DNA from: Gadus chalcogrammus | Lineage: Eukaryota > Chordata > Actinopteri > Gadiformes > Gadidae | DNA: 64,000 nucleotides | Assembly (NCBI RefSeq): GCF_026213295.1 | Contig: NC_079420.1 | Span: 4,951,641 to 5,015,640, forward strand | Direction of reading: 5' to 3' | Notes under the pieces: model-generated | What the model was told of the DNA's origin: nothing | The model's input: the letters and a program-made list of their open reading frames with translations, nothing else | Databases searched by the model: none | Made by a program: the position numbers and the translations under genes | Shown: piece by piece, positions 50,901-64,000 of the stretch | Position numbering within the stretch: position 1 is the first letter of the stretch | How the letters are laid out: each line of letters starts with the position of its first letter

Positions 50901-51479
50901 GAACACCCACTAGTAAGGTGTTCTCCTGTGCTTCGTACGTCTGGGCAGACACTCCGATGTGTGATCTCGCACAGATTTCTTTTCATGGCTTTTTCCAGTT
51001 CTCTTCTGAGGGTAAATTTGCAGGCCTTTCAAAGCAACCCAAGGACGCTTGACATAAATAGAAGGATAGCAAGAGCACACAGCTGTACTAATGACGCAAG
51101 TCCATATGCCTGGTTTAAAAGATGCATCTATAGGCATATATATATATATATCCTCAAAGTATATGAGCAGACAGCCAGGGGAGTGATTCTTGCAGAACAG
51201 TCGTCCTCCAGTGACGATATTCAGTGGGATGAAAGGGAGTGAGCGACACAGATTTTCAGTCATCTCTCCCATTCGGTAGTAGGGAAGAAACCCAGGCCCG
51301 CGGCTTCACGTAATCCAGACACACATTGGAAAGGAGGAGGCAGGGGGGAAGGGGGGTGTGGGGAGAGGGGGAGGGGTGTGCAGTGTTGAGTTGGCCACCA
51401 TTTATCAGCTCGAGGTAACAGCCACAGCAACTAGGACACTCATACATCAATAACTAACGGGAGCGAAAACACCGCACAC
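47971..51479. other. Anonymous 3.5 kb; CpG-richer 50460-50720
   Basis: No recognised gene or element. C14 run at 49634-49647. A GC- and CpG-richer unique segment at 50460-50720 includes GACGTCGTGACGG (a CRE-like TGACGTC) and GTGATTAATGC. No coding signal. Confidence 0.4.
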
Positions 51480-51516
51480 ACGCACGCACAGATGCACACA
51501 CACACACACACACACA
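51480..51516. repeat. Short CA-rich array
   Basis: CACACACGCACGCACAGATG followed by 12 CA units. Confidence 0.88.
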
Positions 51517-51854
51517 TAAGCACACTTACGCACACAATGCCGCAACACAAAGGTACTAATGAGGTACAATAGAAAAGGTCACGACACACACAAAAAATCC
51601 TAAGTATGCGGAAAAACACAACACACATGTGGTTGGCGCTCTGTATCCCTGACGATATTTCACACGCGCACACAGTCCCACACACACAGACACACACCTA
51701 CAGCAGCTTCCCCTCTGTTTCCAATATGTATGATAAAGAGCTTTAAAGTAAGCGCAGTAAATGAGGGTTTCTGGCAAGCGATAAAGGCCATCCAGTGTGG
51801 AAAGCAGTAGGGAAGCGGAACAGCCTGCCTCCCCCAGACAGCCGGCCCAAAACA

Positions 51855-51972
51855 CGAGAGGAGGAGGGAGGAGAGAGAGGGAGGAGAGAGAGAGAGGGAG
51901 GAGAGAGAGGGAGGAGAGAGAGAGAGAGAGGAGAGAGAAGGCAGAAAGAGAAGAGAGGAGGAGGGAGGCTGA

Positions 51973-52009
<37 letters not shown>
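51855..52009. repeat. Polypurine (GA)n/(GGGA)n tract
   Basis: About 155 bp nearly free of pyrimidines on the plus strand, built from GAGAGAGG and GGAGGGAG words. The open frames across it are repeat translations. Confidence 0.92.
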
Positions 52010-52011
<2 letters not shown>

Positions 52012-52320
52012 GAGCGAGATAGTGGGGATGGGGTTCATCCATCCTACAAATATTGATTTTCTCTTCTGTTGCTCTTCCATCAATGTGCTGCCCCCTCTGC
52101 CCCCCCTCCCCCACCCCTGGTTACCAGCAGAGCGGCACCATCTTTGGTGGGATTTTTTCCCCAAAAGAATTAGCACAATTTGATCAAGATACACGGTTCT
52201 CCCTTCATCAGGGTTACCACTAACAACCACTGTGGTTTTACAGTGTCGAGGAGAGGATGGATTGTTTGCTTCTGCCGCTGCTTCAAGGAGCTGTAGGAGA
52301 TGTCGTCATTTTGGCTAACT

Positions 52321-52335
52321 CCCCCCCCCCCCCCC
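52321..52335. repeat. C15 homopolymer
   Basis: Fifteen consecutive C. Confidence 0.95.
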
Positions 52336-52625
52336 TAACTTGTTTGTCACTTTTTTCCACCGATCGTTGACCACACTGAAATAGGAGTGGGTCTTGCATG
52401 ACTCCTTTTTTATTTTTGGCTAACTGGTTTTGTAAGCCGTTTATGGTAGCACTGGTATAGCTTTGCCTGTAATGCCATTCTCAGAAAACACTGAATGCTG
52501 CTGCCTGGCTGGGACCACGCAGATAGGGCCGCCCACTTTGTTGAGATCGCTCTCCTGATTGGATTTAGTGGGAAGCACAAAAAAACAGGATATCACAATA
52601 TTTGTTTCCGTTTATTGCAGAGAGG

Positions 52626-52657
52626 AAGGACTGGGAGACCTCACCCTCCCAGTCCTT
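52626..52657. repeat. Perfect hairpin, 12-bp arms
   Basis: AAGGACTGGGAG, loop ACCTCACC, CTCCCAGTCCTT. Confidence 0.92.
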
Positions 52658-52734
52658 ACCCTAACAAATAAATAACCCTGACAGCATCTATAAGATACTG
52701 TGGGTTGCATTTTTAAAACCTGTAGGATCTATTC

Positions 52735-52822
52735 AGCCAGCGGCCATCTTGATTCCGTGTTCGGTTGCTCCACCCAGCAAGTTCTGAACCAGTTCTGAAC
52801 CAAGATGGCTGCTTGGCAAATA
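52735..52822. repeat. Inverted repeat around GCCATCTTG, with an internal 11-bp duplication
   Basis: GCCAGCGGCCATCTTGATTC pairs imperfectly with GAACCAAGATGGCTGCTTGGC. Between them AGTTCTGAACC occurs twice in a row. Small foldback element of unknown type. Confidence 0.6.
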
Positions 52823-54284
52823 AGGCCAGTAGTGTTTAAAAAATAACGGTACAAAAACAAGTCTTGTCTTAGAATAAATCAAAATATACAGTATGTTGTA
52901 AACAAACCCTTGTTTGGGTTTATATCTACATCGAAAATCTATTTGGAGGGTGGGCGATTTGAAAAATAAAGGCATAAGTAGGCCTCAATCAGATCTTTTT
53001 AGACGGTTTCATTTCTAAAATGCAGTGAATATCCTCCCTCTGTCGTAATGACATTAGTTGGGCGAATTCGGAAGAAAAGTCTTCTGGGAGGTGAAAATCT
53101 TCTGGGAGGTGAGCGACGATGAAACATCGTTAGCGCGTAGTGGATGCATGTGCGGTCATATTCTATAATTCCTGTAGCCACGCGTCTGTGGGGCTATTTT
53201 TACCTCGCCAGGAACTTTTTGACGAATCGTCCACCCATGCTTCAGTGTGGGGTATTAACCGTCAACGCACACACACCACATAACTAATACTCTTTCCTCG
53301 CACCAGGTCTGCTTTTATTCCATCATATCACAGCCGCCGCTACTCTCCATGTTACTCACTCATCTACGAGCATCCACGTGACGGAACCATCTGGATCGCA
53401 CCAATCTGCCATGCTGCTCGACTTAGTCTCAACCCCAGACAGGAAAAAAAAACATCCCTTGTGGAGTGAAAACTTATAATAAATTAGGGAGATGGGTGGA
53501 GATTTGTTAAAGTATGTAAGCAAGCCCCATGTTGTTTTTGGTTGTTTTGTTTATTTTGGTAGCCCTCCGAACTATTGTGCACTTTGGCTCCCACTAAACG
53601 ACATACTCGCTACCTCATGTTATGTTTGTATAGCTGGCTGCTCTGCACTCTGTCCTGTTGATTTTTTTAGAGAAAATTCACTTTGCAGTAGGCCTGCTTT
53701 TCCCTTCAAGTTTGACTTCTTGGTCGTTGCTTGTCCGTGGCCTTCGATAAAAGCCTCTCTCGATTGACTAAAGGTTAATTTAAAATGTAAATGTTGTTTG
53801 TGCCCCATGGTAGGGACTTTTGGTGTGTCAATCTTGTGTTGTTTGGCAATTATGCCTTTGTTTCGATTGCCCTCTTAGGTTCTTGTTTGAATTAGTTTTA
53901 ACTCTTGAGGGGAAACCATTTCCCTTTAAAGGCACGTATTAAAGGGAATACTGAGACTTCTGAAAAGGTTGTCGTGTTGTTGTGGCATGTGGGTTATTTG
54001 CTTGCTTTGGTTAGGGCCCCTAGTGATCTTGGAAAATGTCACAAGGCTATTTCCAGAGAGTATATATGTGTGGGAGGTTTCCTCAATAACAAGCCCTGCA
54101 ACTTTAGATGAACAGTGCGTTAATGGTCTGAGTGTGTTGACCTTTGTTTGAGCTGTAATCTAACAATATACATTCGATTTTAGTATGAATATAATAATGT
54201 TTACCATTATTTTTTTGTTGCTTCTTGTTTGCGTCTATTTAGTAATTTAGCAGTAGATTTAATCAAAGGGCTCTCCATTGGAAT
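52823..54284. other. Anonymous sequence, no gene seen
   Basis: A 17-bp direct duplication (TCTTCTGGGAGGTGA) lies near 53080-53111. The T-rich segment 53490-54180 may be an old interspersed repeat, but no terminal structure was found. Confidence 0.4.
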
Positions 54285-54455
54285 TCTATTTAGCGGATGC
54301 TTTTATCCAAAGTGACTTCCATTGCTTTGCTTTTCTCTTAGATGCACAGTAGGTGATAGTTCGGCATTTTTCTCAAAGATGCCTACAGGTTAGAGAGAAA
54401 AGGACATTAGGGTTCGACCTACAACTCTTTTGGCTGCATGTCCAGTATCAACAAT
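54285..54455 (-). mobile_element. tRNA-derived SINE, antisense, nearly full
   Basis: It starts with the antisense tail TTAGCGGATGCTTTTATCC, AAAGTGACTT, continues with TTTCTCAAAGATGCCTACAG and GGGTTCGACCTACAACTC, and ends near TGGCTGCATGTCC. It links the tail fragments and the head fragments elsewhere in the window into one family. Confidence 0.68.
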
Positions 54456-57400
54456 GTTTGGTAATGAATAGATTTAGTTTAGGACGCCCAAAAAATGGTC
54501 ATTCCTAGAAATAAACACAAGTAGCCAAGCTGTTAGCGCTAGTTGATTGAACTGCCACAACCCCATGTTGTAGTGAACCGTGACTGACGAAAGAAGGCAC
54601 ATATGAAAGCAAGCTGTGATAGCTGTGGTGTGTTCATGTTCTCCGGTTGAACTAGGTACCCCGGGGAGGGCGCCTTTGTCACAAACGTTCCACAAATATG
54701 CACAAAGTCAGTCCAACATCAAGCCATCTTTTTTTACGGCAGAGTTTCCTGAGCAGAAAGTAAAACAGTAACCACACAAACACAGAGTATGTCCATCAAA
54801 TAGGTGATAAAAAGGGGAACTTCCTGTTCGGCTCAGGTGTTCATGATATATAGAATTTTTAATCTTTATATAATCAATTTGACACACAACCAAATGCATG
54901 CAACCTGGGCCTTTCTGAAGCCTGCGCCAAACTTAAAGATGCAGTTCTAGTGGAACGGACCTGGAACAAATGGAAAATAATATTCAAGAATGTTCTTTCT
55001 GAAATGGCTTGTGTGATCCTCAGTGTTGGCATCTTATTATGAGTAAATGAAATGTAACATAAAATCCAGGTTACAAATTGATCGGTTATGCTAATTAAAG
55101 TAGGTGAACCTCAATATTTGAGACACTTTTAGGCTTGAAGCTCAACTGGTCATTTCTGTCATTTTATCAGATGGTAAAAAAGTGACATCTTTGCACAATA
55201 CATTTTTCAGTAATCGCTGGGGGAGAGAGGAATTGTCCGTGAGTGCTTTTTTGTGCATTCAGTGTTCAATGGGAAATGTATCTGACACTGGGTTTATCAC
55301 TTGGTGTTGCACTTCAGCTGCACAATATGTCTCATCTCTCTCTCAGTCCCACTTCATCTCTTTCTCTCTTCATCTGTGTCAAGTGTAAGGTATCATAAAG
55401 CCCTTAAAAATAGACACAGACTAACAATGAGACAGACGCCTGAGGCTACGGCATTGGTGATGGAGCTTGAGCAGTCTTAAGTTGAAAAGAGTGCAAGTGA
55501 GGCAAAAACACTTTACATAAGTTGCATGTTGCATTATGGACGGGAAGAGAACGGACTCGGCTTACCGTTATCATCATGGCTCTCCTTGTGAAGACAAGAT
55601 CAATGTCATCGCTGATGAGCACCTTTGGATAACAGCGTTCACCGTGGTTCTCTCTAAACACATTAGAGTCTACTATGGAGTATATCGGTGGTTATTAAGG
55701 TCTTGTAGGTCCGTCATTGCACACACTGAAACTACTTCCCCTTTCTTGTTTTTGAAAATTGACTTGACAAACACATTTGGCAAAACTTTGCCCCAGGAAT
55801 CTGTAGAAAGTGTACTCAGGATATTTAATTGGTGCAATATGTAGCTGGCAGGCGTCATAACGTAATGGCTCGATCTCGATTCTTAACACTATTTACTATG
55901 TTGTTTTCTTCGTTAAATGTCATATTTACACAGATCTTAAACCCTCAACATTTTGTTGAGTGGTCCTTAAGATAAACAGATAATTTAGATATTTACTCAA
56001 AAATATTGAAAGAAAAAAACATAATAAAAATAGCCGGACTTCGGTTTTGCATATGTTTGCAAAGTGGACCATGGAACGTTCAATCACAACGTTCAAGCAC
56101 AAACTGTTCTTGTAATGTAGACATCCGCCAATAAAATACAAGGAAATTAGAAGCTCGCTCTGATCTTCTGAAAATTTGGAGCATGGATTATCCGAAGCTA
56201 ATCTACCTCGTATCGGTGGCCATGAAACTGCACTTATTTATCGAAAAATAGAATAGCCTTTCTTCAACCTTTATGGCAGGAAATATTTGTTTGTGGGAAT
56301 TGTATAAAAAAAAAAATATTTTTTAGGCCTTGCCGTTCAAACTTTTTACACCACTCAAATGTGGGGGTGAATTTTGAAAGCCCTTTGCTTTAATTCCCCA
56401 TTTTGCAGCTTAAAGCACCTTCAGCCCACCTTGTAATTTGTGTAGAGTCAGGATAACCAGGATAAGAGCCAGGCTACCATAGTAACAATTGTCCTGTATT
56501 TGTAACGCCTAATTCCCTGAATATGTTTACCTGTGTGCTGTGTTAGAACATCAGCCCTTCCTCTTCATCAAATCTTTTTAACGTTTTATGTGGATGATTT
56601 AATCGTCTTTGATGAAGCGGAGACAATGTAACTTTGATTAAAAAAAGTTAACATTTTCACAAAAATAGTAATTAAAAAGGAAAATACCTGATTCAAAATG
56701 TGTATAAATTCCACTTTTCCACATGGACTGTTATTAGTTGGAAGAATCTATTGAGGTGTTTTATTTCAGGCTGCTATAGGTAGACACAGGCATCTACTAG
56801 TTTCAGAGATTCTCCGCTCTGAACTAAATGCCATGTATGTATTTGAGTACCTGTAGTAAGGACCATTGATTGGGCATGTGTTGTTCTTTATTGATTCTCC
56901 CGCCATTTATGTGATCACAAACCGATGGTTTAAGTGGAACTATTTAATGTATTTATGTATATATACTATTTAGTTCGCCCAACAATACAAGGCAGCTAGT
57001 CAATTGATTCCTTCACTAACTTATGCAGATATGGAGATGTAACCTATGAAGTTCTGGGATGACATTTTTCAGTGTTATGACACTTATTGTTTTCATGATC
57101 TTGCTTCCATTTTGGATGCAGTCGGCTTCCCATTATGGAAATGTTTCTGCTCAGTTATGCACACAACATCTTTTTATTCAACAAACTACATGACACCCCT
57201 TCGTACACACGTCGGGGCTGAATAATTAAAGAGGGTGTTTTGTGTTAATGCATTTAATTATAGCATTGTCATAATGAAATAAATAATGCATGCACATTTT
57301 CTCTCAGTCCACAAGTATTTCCAATTCAAATGTGCGCCATTCCGCTTCTCTTTTGTCAGCCATTGCGGTTCACGCAGAGTTTCCCTCCTGACCATGGGAA

Positions 57401-57948
57401 TTAGCTCGCTAACGTCGGCCCGCACCCTAATGCGATTGTCGCTGGAGGCCTCGTTAGAGTTCGGCGCCACACGTTCCACTCCAAACACCCATGTTTATTT
57501 GATCGCCTCAGCGGTGAGCCGCCCCCACGGAAGAGTCACATAAAGAAGACGGAGAGAAGCCTGGGTCATTTCAGAACTATTACATAATGTAGTTATCTTG
57601 TTGCCATACACACAGCAAGACACCGAACATAAATGTTTAACCCAGCGCATAAAAAATATATTTCTTTCTCCTAATTAGCGGGCCAACTCTGCTTCTTCCG
57701 CGCCTTGCCTTCCGGTTCCTTCTCGACCCCCCTCTGGCTGGAGCTAGTTGCTCAGTGGCAAACTGGCCGTTGATGAGAGGCACTCGTCCTGATTGGTCTG
57801 TTTTTTTTTTTGGTTCAAATCAACCACCAGTGGCTTGTTTTAATGTTTGAGAGCGTTTAGTCCTCTTTGAAAAATCCTCCATTTGCAGAGGGCTGTTTAT
57901 GTGTACAAATGAAGAAAAACCTCAGAAGCGAGGAAACTTTGTATTCTA
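54456..57948. other. Anonymous 3.5 kb, no gene seen
   Basis: AT-rich. The frame at 55536-55844 has no recognised motif. The segment 57400-57545 is GC-richer and unique-looking. ATT array at 57984-58006 belongs to the next feature. Confidence 0.4.
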
Positions 57949-58294
57949 TCTACTACCATTTCATCTGAAAAACGACCTTCCAAATATTATTATTATTATT
58001 ATTATTTCATGTTAACGAACTATAACATTGCAAATCTTATATTGTAGTTACAATTATTAAAAGGGAAAGTTAATACAATTACAGGGAAGAAAAACATCTC
58101 ACCATTACTGCAAAATGAATCTTTGCTAAAATTATCTCACAGAGAAGAAAACAAAAAAAAGCAACACTGTTTGCTGCACAAATTTTACCCACAATCCCAT
58201 GTGCCCTCTAGAAAGGTTAGCCAGAGTACCATGGCAGCACTGTCACACTGAAAAGTTATAGTTGGGGCATCTGTATTCACCTCAACATGAACTC

Positions 58295-58336
<42 letters not shown>

Positions 58337-58337
58337 T
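57949..58337 (+). repeat. Related block, copy A
   Basis: It begins TCTACTACCATTTCATCTGA and runs through TTCATGTTAACGAACTATAA, ACCCACAATCCCATGTGCCC and GTTGGGGCATCTGTATTCAC into a (TG)n(GTGC)n array at 58294-58337. It aligns along its whole length with 59866-60375, with scattered substitutions and indels. No coding or TIR structure, so the repeat class is unknown. Confidence 0.85.
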
Positions 58338-59139
58338 GACGCCAAATGGATGACGATGAATCGTTCTCTTCATTGAAATGACGCCGGAACGATGTGCAGC
58401 GATCACACACTGTGATCTAAAAGTGACGTCACATGTGTTGTTGTTACGACGTATTGAACTACAAACCTTTCAATCACGCAGGATCAGGTACCGACACCTA
58501 TAGCGAAAACAAAAGATGCGATGCGATAATACACGGCAATATTAATCAACACACATACACGCCCGCCCGCAAGGTTCCCAATCCCAGGCGCTCGCACGCC
58601 ACACAATGCGACCCCATTTTAACTCTTTTTTTTTTTACCGCAATCATTTTTGTTAATTAAAGTACAACCATTAACTAAAGTGATGTTCCCATGGGAAAAC
58701 TCACCCCTCAGAACGCCCCCACCTCCCATCTGAATTAGTTGGCGGTGAACGTTCAGCACACATGTCTCACTCATCCAAGGAAGCACAGAGAGATGGCGGA
58801 CACACTAATTGTCTTTGGAAGTGATGTTAATTGCATGCATCAGCATGGGACTCCAACAGGAGATGAATGGCACTGACAGCATCTCTGCCGCAGACAGAAG
58901 ACGGTTAAAGACATCCATTTTTATTTAATCCTACCTAGCAACCAACTTTTGACTATTTCATCATTCATTTTTACTTAAAAGATCTTCTAATGTGAAGAGT
59001 ATGAAAATGTCCAAGCTTCTTCTCTCACATGGACAGCGGCTTTTGTCTACTTCTACTTACTATTCACTTATTTAGTAGACCAAACCATTCACGGTAGATA
59101 ATTCCTCCAAAACAATTTCCAGCGAATCAGGATCATTTA
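58338..59139. other. Anonymous sequence between related blocks
   Basis: No supported gene or element. Confidence 0.5.
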
Positions 59140-59270
59140 GGAGGAGGAAGTGGGTGATGCGTCCGGGTAGGATGCGTACAGTTGGACTGCAACCATTGAG
59201 GGGGATCTAACCTGGTACCCCTCAGCTGGGAGGGAAACACGGAGCCAACCCCAGTCAGCAGCGGAGCTCG
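59140..59270 (-). mobile_element. tRNA-derived SINE, antisense
   Basis: AGGATGCGTACAGTTGGACT, GGGGGATCTAACCTGGTACC and CAGCTGGGAGGGAAACACGG follow the antisense head order seen at 1660 and 44870. Confidence 0.55.
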
Positions 59271-59504
59271 TATAAGAGCTTCTCCTGAACTTCCCACCTT
59301 CAGCAGTTCCTCCCCGAGTCCCAATCCCTAATCCGGTCGGGATAATCTGATCCCCGGATGTACTTCCATTCATCTCAGGCCTTGTAGCGCTGCCAGCTCA
59401 GTTCCATGTTCGGGAAAAATGTGGGAAATGGGATTTCCTCTGCTTGGGACTCATGCTGGCCCTTCAGAGGAGGTTGTAAGTCTCCATCGGCTCAGAGCTC
59501 TCGC

Positions 59505-59681
<177 letters not shown>

Positions 59682-59865
59682 GAACACCTGAGTAGTCCAT
59701 CGTTGTGAGTACTAACCCATGATGCCTTCTAGCTTCCAGAGAGTTGGCCTTGGGACCTCTTCAGTCGACGCTATATAGTCCAGTCACGAGTAGACAGTGT
59801 AAGTGTAGCCTTAAATTGGTTTGCAGGAAGAAGCCTCCGTGCATGAAATGTCAAATACAAGGTAA
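59682..59865. other. Anonymous sequence
   Basis: No supported feature. Confidence 0.5.
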
Positions 59866-60375
<510 letters not shown>

Positions 60376-61732
60376 TTTCAAATTAACAACCCTGCAAATT
60401 ACAGGGGTTGTTAAATGTTGAAACACTCTCACGGCACAAGCCCCACCGGTAATTTGAAGGGGTTTCAAGTTGATGTTGTGCCTTTAATAATGTTGGTTTT
60501 TTAAAAAAGGTCTTCATGAATGATGAATGAGGTGAATAAATGCAGTGCTGTTATAATATATCCGCCTAGCACCAGATCATTGATTGTAGGGCATAATAAT
60601 CAAGCAGCCAGCAGGTTATAGGAATAAAAGAGTTGTGTAAACTGATGCTGATTAGTCCCAGCAACATCCACCCACGAAGACTCAAATGATTACTTATCAA
60701 GGTGTTTGTCCTCAGCGGGAACGTAAAGAGCCGCAGGCACTATTAGGAACAAAACCCAAATGTGTGTTTTCAGACGATAGGCAGATTACTCAAAACCATA
60801 ACCAACAAACCGCTTTCATTGATTCCCGATTGTACCCCGTTGAGATTGGTAACCTAGTGCTGAGTGTAGATATAAAATAGCTGGAAAAGTAGCGTGGTCC
60901 TATTAGACTAAAGGTATTAGATTGTATATAGTTATGTTTAGTCAAGCATATAGGGTGTGGTTAGTTACCATTCAAATATTTCTAAGGTTAAAATCCGGAT
61001 AGTCTCACAAATCAGATTGGTATAACTAATATAGTATTAGTTATCTGAAGTCGGATAGTAGACGACACAGCCTTTTACCTTTGCTCACGTCGTATTTGTT
61101 TTGACCAATCAAGTTGCTGGATGAGGGGATCTGAACGTGAATGTCTAACTGCAACATAAACTAGACCAGTACTAGTAAACTGTTGCCAATGGGACAAGCC
61201 ACAACTAAACCAAGGTTCTTAGAAAAAGGGTCCTTAAAGGTTTCAATTCAACACTGTCTAGACTGTCCACTCTAGAAATATAGTTTGGCAAAAAACGTTC
61301 CCTTTGATAGATATCTCCGTAACGAAACAGAAAACAAGCTGCAACAACACGCCTTTGAGTTTTGGTTTCCGGTCCAGGCTCTGTGCCGTCTCCCCCAAGA
61401 GCATAGGCTGTAGGATAGGTCCAAGATTAAGCCCATGGATAAAAATCTGGACTGGTTTGTTGTCTTAATATAGGTGCAGAACAACCAATCCGAACCCAGA
61501 ATGCCAGAGAATATGAAAGCAGAACAAGCATGACGGTTACACTGCCCAGAATAAACATTGCTCTCACCAGTGAGACAGTGATGGTTATTATGTGCCTTTG
61601 TAGATGTAAATGCCTATTGTTTTCCGACCATTGGCCTTTCATTAATAATAATTCTGTGACACTGGATTGATTTCCTTCATAGTAAGGATGGCAAGGACCT
61701 ACTCAACACACACACAAAGACACAGACAAACA

Positions 61733-61736
<4 letters not shown>
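60376..61736. other. Anonymous sequence, no gene seen
   Basis: No supported gene. A small imperfect hairpin, AACAACCCTG...CAGGGGTTGTT, lies at 60385-60413. Confidence 0.5.

Positions 61737-61795
<59 letters not shown>
61737..61795. repeat. (CA)n microsatellite
   Basis: About 28 CA units, preceded by CAAAGACACAGACAAACACA. Confidence 0.95.
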
Positions 61796-61797
<2 letters not shown>

Positions 61798-62126
61798 GCG
61801 TTTCATTTTAAATTTGCGTCACGACCACAGAGGCTGGGAAACCGAAACGATTTGAAATAACCGGGAACAGCACAGAGTCAGTTTATCCTCCAAAGTGAAT
61901 ATGTGCTCCTTGCATTTTTATTTCAATTTACAACATAAACGCCAATAAAAATGTATTTTTTGCATCCATTAGGATACCAATACAAGATGCATGTTTGGTT
62001 ATTCATAGCAATCAAAATACATGCTGGGGGGAACCGAGGCAGCACCTCTGCTCTACTCTGTGACTTTAACGCACTTTCCTGCAGGCATGTCGTGCACGTT
62101 GAACAGGGAATGGCTAGTCAGACCCG

Positions 62127-62455
<329 letters not shown>

Positions 62456-62596
62456 CCACTGAACTGGGAGCACCACTCAGTGGAGGCAAAAAGGGTGTAG
62501 AGAACGACAGGTAGACGGCGGTATCGTGTTTCCTTCTTTGCCATCCACTCAAGGTCACTTTGGCGTCACGTCTACCTGCAGTAGGGACGGGGGGAC

Positions 62597-62614
62597 GGGG
62601 GGGGGGGGGGGGGG
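62597..62614. repeat. G18 homopolymer
   Basis: Eighteen consecutive G, preceded by GGGGGACGGGG-like sequence. Confidence 0.93.
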
Positions 62615-63322
62615 TCTGCGGTTTGTTGCTGTGAACAGCAGTAATCTAAAGCGCTGGAGAACGGCGTTGATAGGCCCTGCGACCGGAAGGTCAGACGTTC
62701 TTTCTGTCGCCACCTCCACCTCTAAGAGCAAACAATAAAGAAAAATCGGCGGGTGTGTGAGAGCGAGCGAACACTACTTTCTCCCTCCCTGAAACAGCAG
62801 CTGCCGAGGTTCTCCTGATTAGGACACTTAACCCCCCGACGGCTGTGATGGCTGGGGACTCAGTGGCGGCTGGGGGAACCGGGTAAGACTCCACACGACG
62901 TCTCGCGCTGCAAAAAAAAAAACAATACAATATTGGTACCGGGCCTCTGATTGTGGAGGATGTGGCTCCTTGGTGAGAAAGTGGAAACGATCATCGTTAG
63001 AACAAAAGTCTTCTAAAGTAAACCCGGCCGCTTGTCGACTCGTATCGGGCAACGACCACAGCGGTTGGCGCGTCGCCGACCCAACCTTTGAGATTCAAAC
63101 CACGTCACAGAACAGGTCGATAAGACGCTGGAGCTGAGGTTCATCCTGCACTCCTACTCTTCCCATCGTCACTTGCGACGCAGTGCTTTTGTTCAAGCCT
63201 GCCGTGCGTCGGCTTGCGTTGTATTTGCATCCATTCCAGCAACTTAGCAAATGTGTCGGAGAAGGGAGAAGAGTGACTTTCATTTAAACGCCGTTCGCTG
63301 TTTCTCGGTTAAGCCACACGCT
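62615..63322. other. Anonymous sequence, no gene seen
   Basis: No supported gene. CpG somewhat frequent at 62990-63180. Confidence 0.45.
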
Positions 63323-64000
63323 TGAAGGGAAACTTCACCCATTTCCATTAAGCTTTGTGTCGTTAGAAACCAACTCATATTTTTGATTGGTCGTGCATCA
63401 TTCCCTTATTTTCTGGAGAGACTGGAGAGATCCGTATCGATCTCCAACACTGTTTAAGATGACGCAATATGACGATTTTTGCGTAGAAGTAAATAGGCAG
63501 TGTAAGAGGGGAGGATTCTCGTAAGACTACAAGCACTAGTCCCACCCCCCTCTAGGGGGTGGGACCCACTGACGCTACAGACCTATTAGAGCAGTGCCAG
63601 TGGGTGGGACTTCACCAGCAGAAACTAACATCCACAGCGTCTGAAGCTAAGCTAACAGAGGCTGTTAACAGAGGCAGAAACTCAAGTACAATGGCGGAAG
63701 GTACTGGATCTTCACTAGATATTTTGTGTGAAATGATTTTCAAGCAGTCTTGCGGTATCAGCTTGGTAGATGGAACAGCGAGGTGTCCGATAGGGGGAGA
63801 TCTAGATCAGCGGGAGTGGCCAGCGAAGCTGTGCATCGTGGTGCATGGTGGGAGTTGTTGTCTTCAATCCACAAGCGCCAAAAAGTCACTTTCTGCCTTT
63901 TCTCGGTGAAGACGGCACCAAATTAGAATTATATTTATTATATGACTACATATAGGACCCAATTTCAATACATATTCATGCCTCCACCGGTGAAATTCTC
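63323..64000. mobile_element. Partial non-autonomous DNA-transposon-like element, cut by window end
   Basis: The left boundary GGGAAACTTCACCCATTTCC (63328 on) resembles the reverse complement of the window's last bases, CACCGGTGAAATTCTC. The body, starting CATTAAGCTTTGTGTCGTTAG, has the feel of a fish interspersed repeat, with an internal hairpin at 63539-63565 and AAGCTAAGCTAACAGAGGC. The 116-codon frame at 63559-63909 lies wholly inside and shows no transposase motif. Confidence 0.45.
63539..63565. repeat. Perfect hairpin, 11-bp arms
   Basis: GTCCCACCCCC, loop CTCTA, GGGGGTGGGAC. Confidence 0.93.

Noticed and set aside
53490..54180. Possible solo LTR
   Set aside because: T-rich sequence that feels repetitive, but no TG...CA ends, target duplication or second copy in the window.

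Overview
The window reads as animal nuclear DNA, most likely from a teleost fish and plausibly a cod-like (gadiform) one. The evidence is an extreme density of long (CA)n, (TG)n and (CT)n arrays, tRNA-derived SINE remnants with the tail motif that is common in fish, LINE 3' ends of a type familiar from fish genomes, and several palindromic MITE-like elements. There is no operon-like layout, no rRNA or tRNA gene and no long host coding ORF. The species is an inference. The absence of a convincing multi-exon gene suggests intergenic or large-intron sequence.

Layout. 1-10 kb: decayed LINE 3' end with a (CA)n array inside its 3' UTR (about 0.95-1.6 kb), a SINE remnant, a hairpin element nested in another (2.85-3.18 kb), a terminal-inverted-repeat element (4.97-5.60 kb), and CA/CT arrays. 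10-18 kb: a 1.2 kb element bounded by TTAA (10.32-11.50 kb) carrying a GC-rich block with three copies of one unit, SINEs, and about 5 kb without recognisable features. 18.4-20.6 kb: the most notable object, a compact LTR retrotransposon of 1698 bp with two identical 376-bp LTRs, inserted in a CA-rich tract. Its short interior keeps a retropepsin-like protease domain between two Ala/Arg-rich tandem repeats but has no reverse transcriptase, RNase H or integrase. 20.6-36 kb: mostly anonymous sequence with two weak exon candidates (22.4 and 33.7 kb), a perfect 18-bp-arm hairpin (22.5 kb), SINEs and two antisense LINE tails. 36-48 kb: dense microsatellites, SINEs, a 226-bp TTAA-flanked MITE (38.4 kb) and CpG-rich islands near 37.6 and 46.8 kb. 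48-64 kb: anonymous sequence, a purine tract (51.9 kb), a dispersed pair of related blocks about 1.9 kb apart (57.9 and 59.9 kb), complex CA arrays (61.7-62.5 kb) and a partial DNA-transposon-like element running off the right edge.

How the parts work together: no host pathway can be read from this window. The only coherent functional unit is the LTR element: promoter and poly(A) signals in the LTRs, a primer-binding-site-like sequence, a polypurine tract and a protease-domain ORF. If it is or was mobile, it must have borrowed reverse transcriptase and integrase from a related autonomous element. Almost every open frame longer than 60 codons is either a translation of a simple repeat or a chance frame, and these are not annotated as genes.
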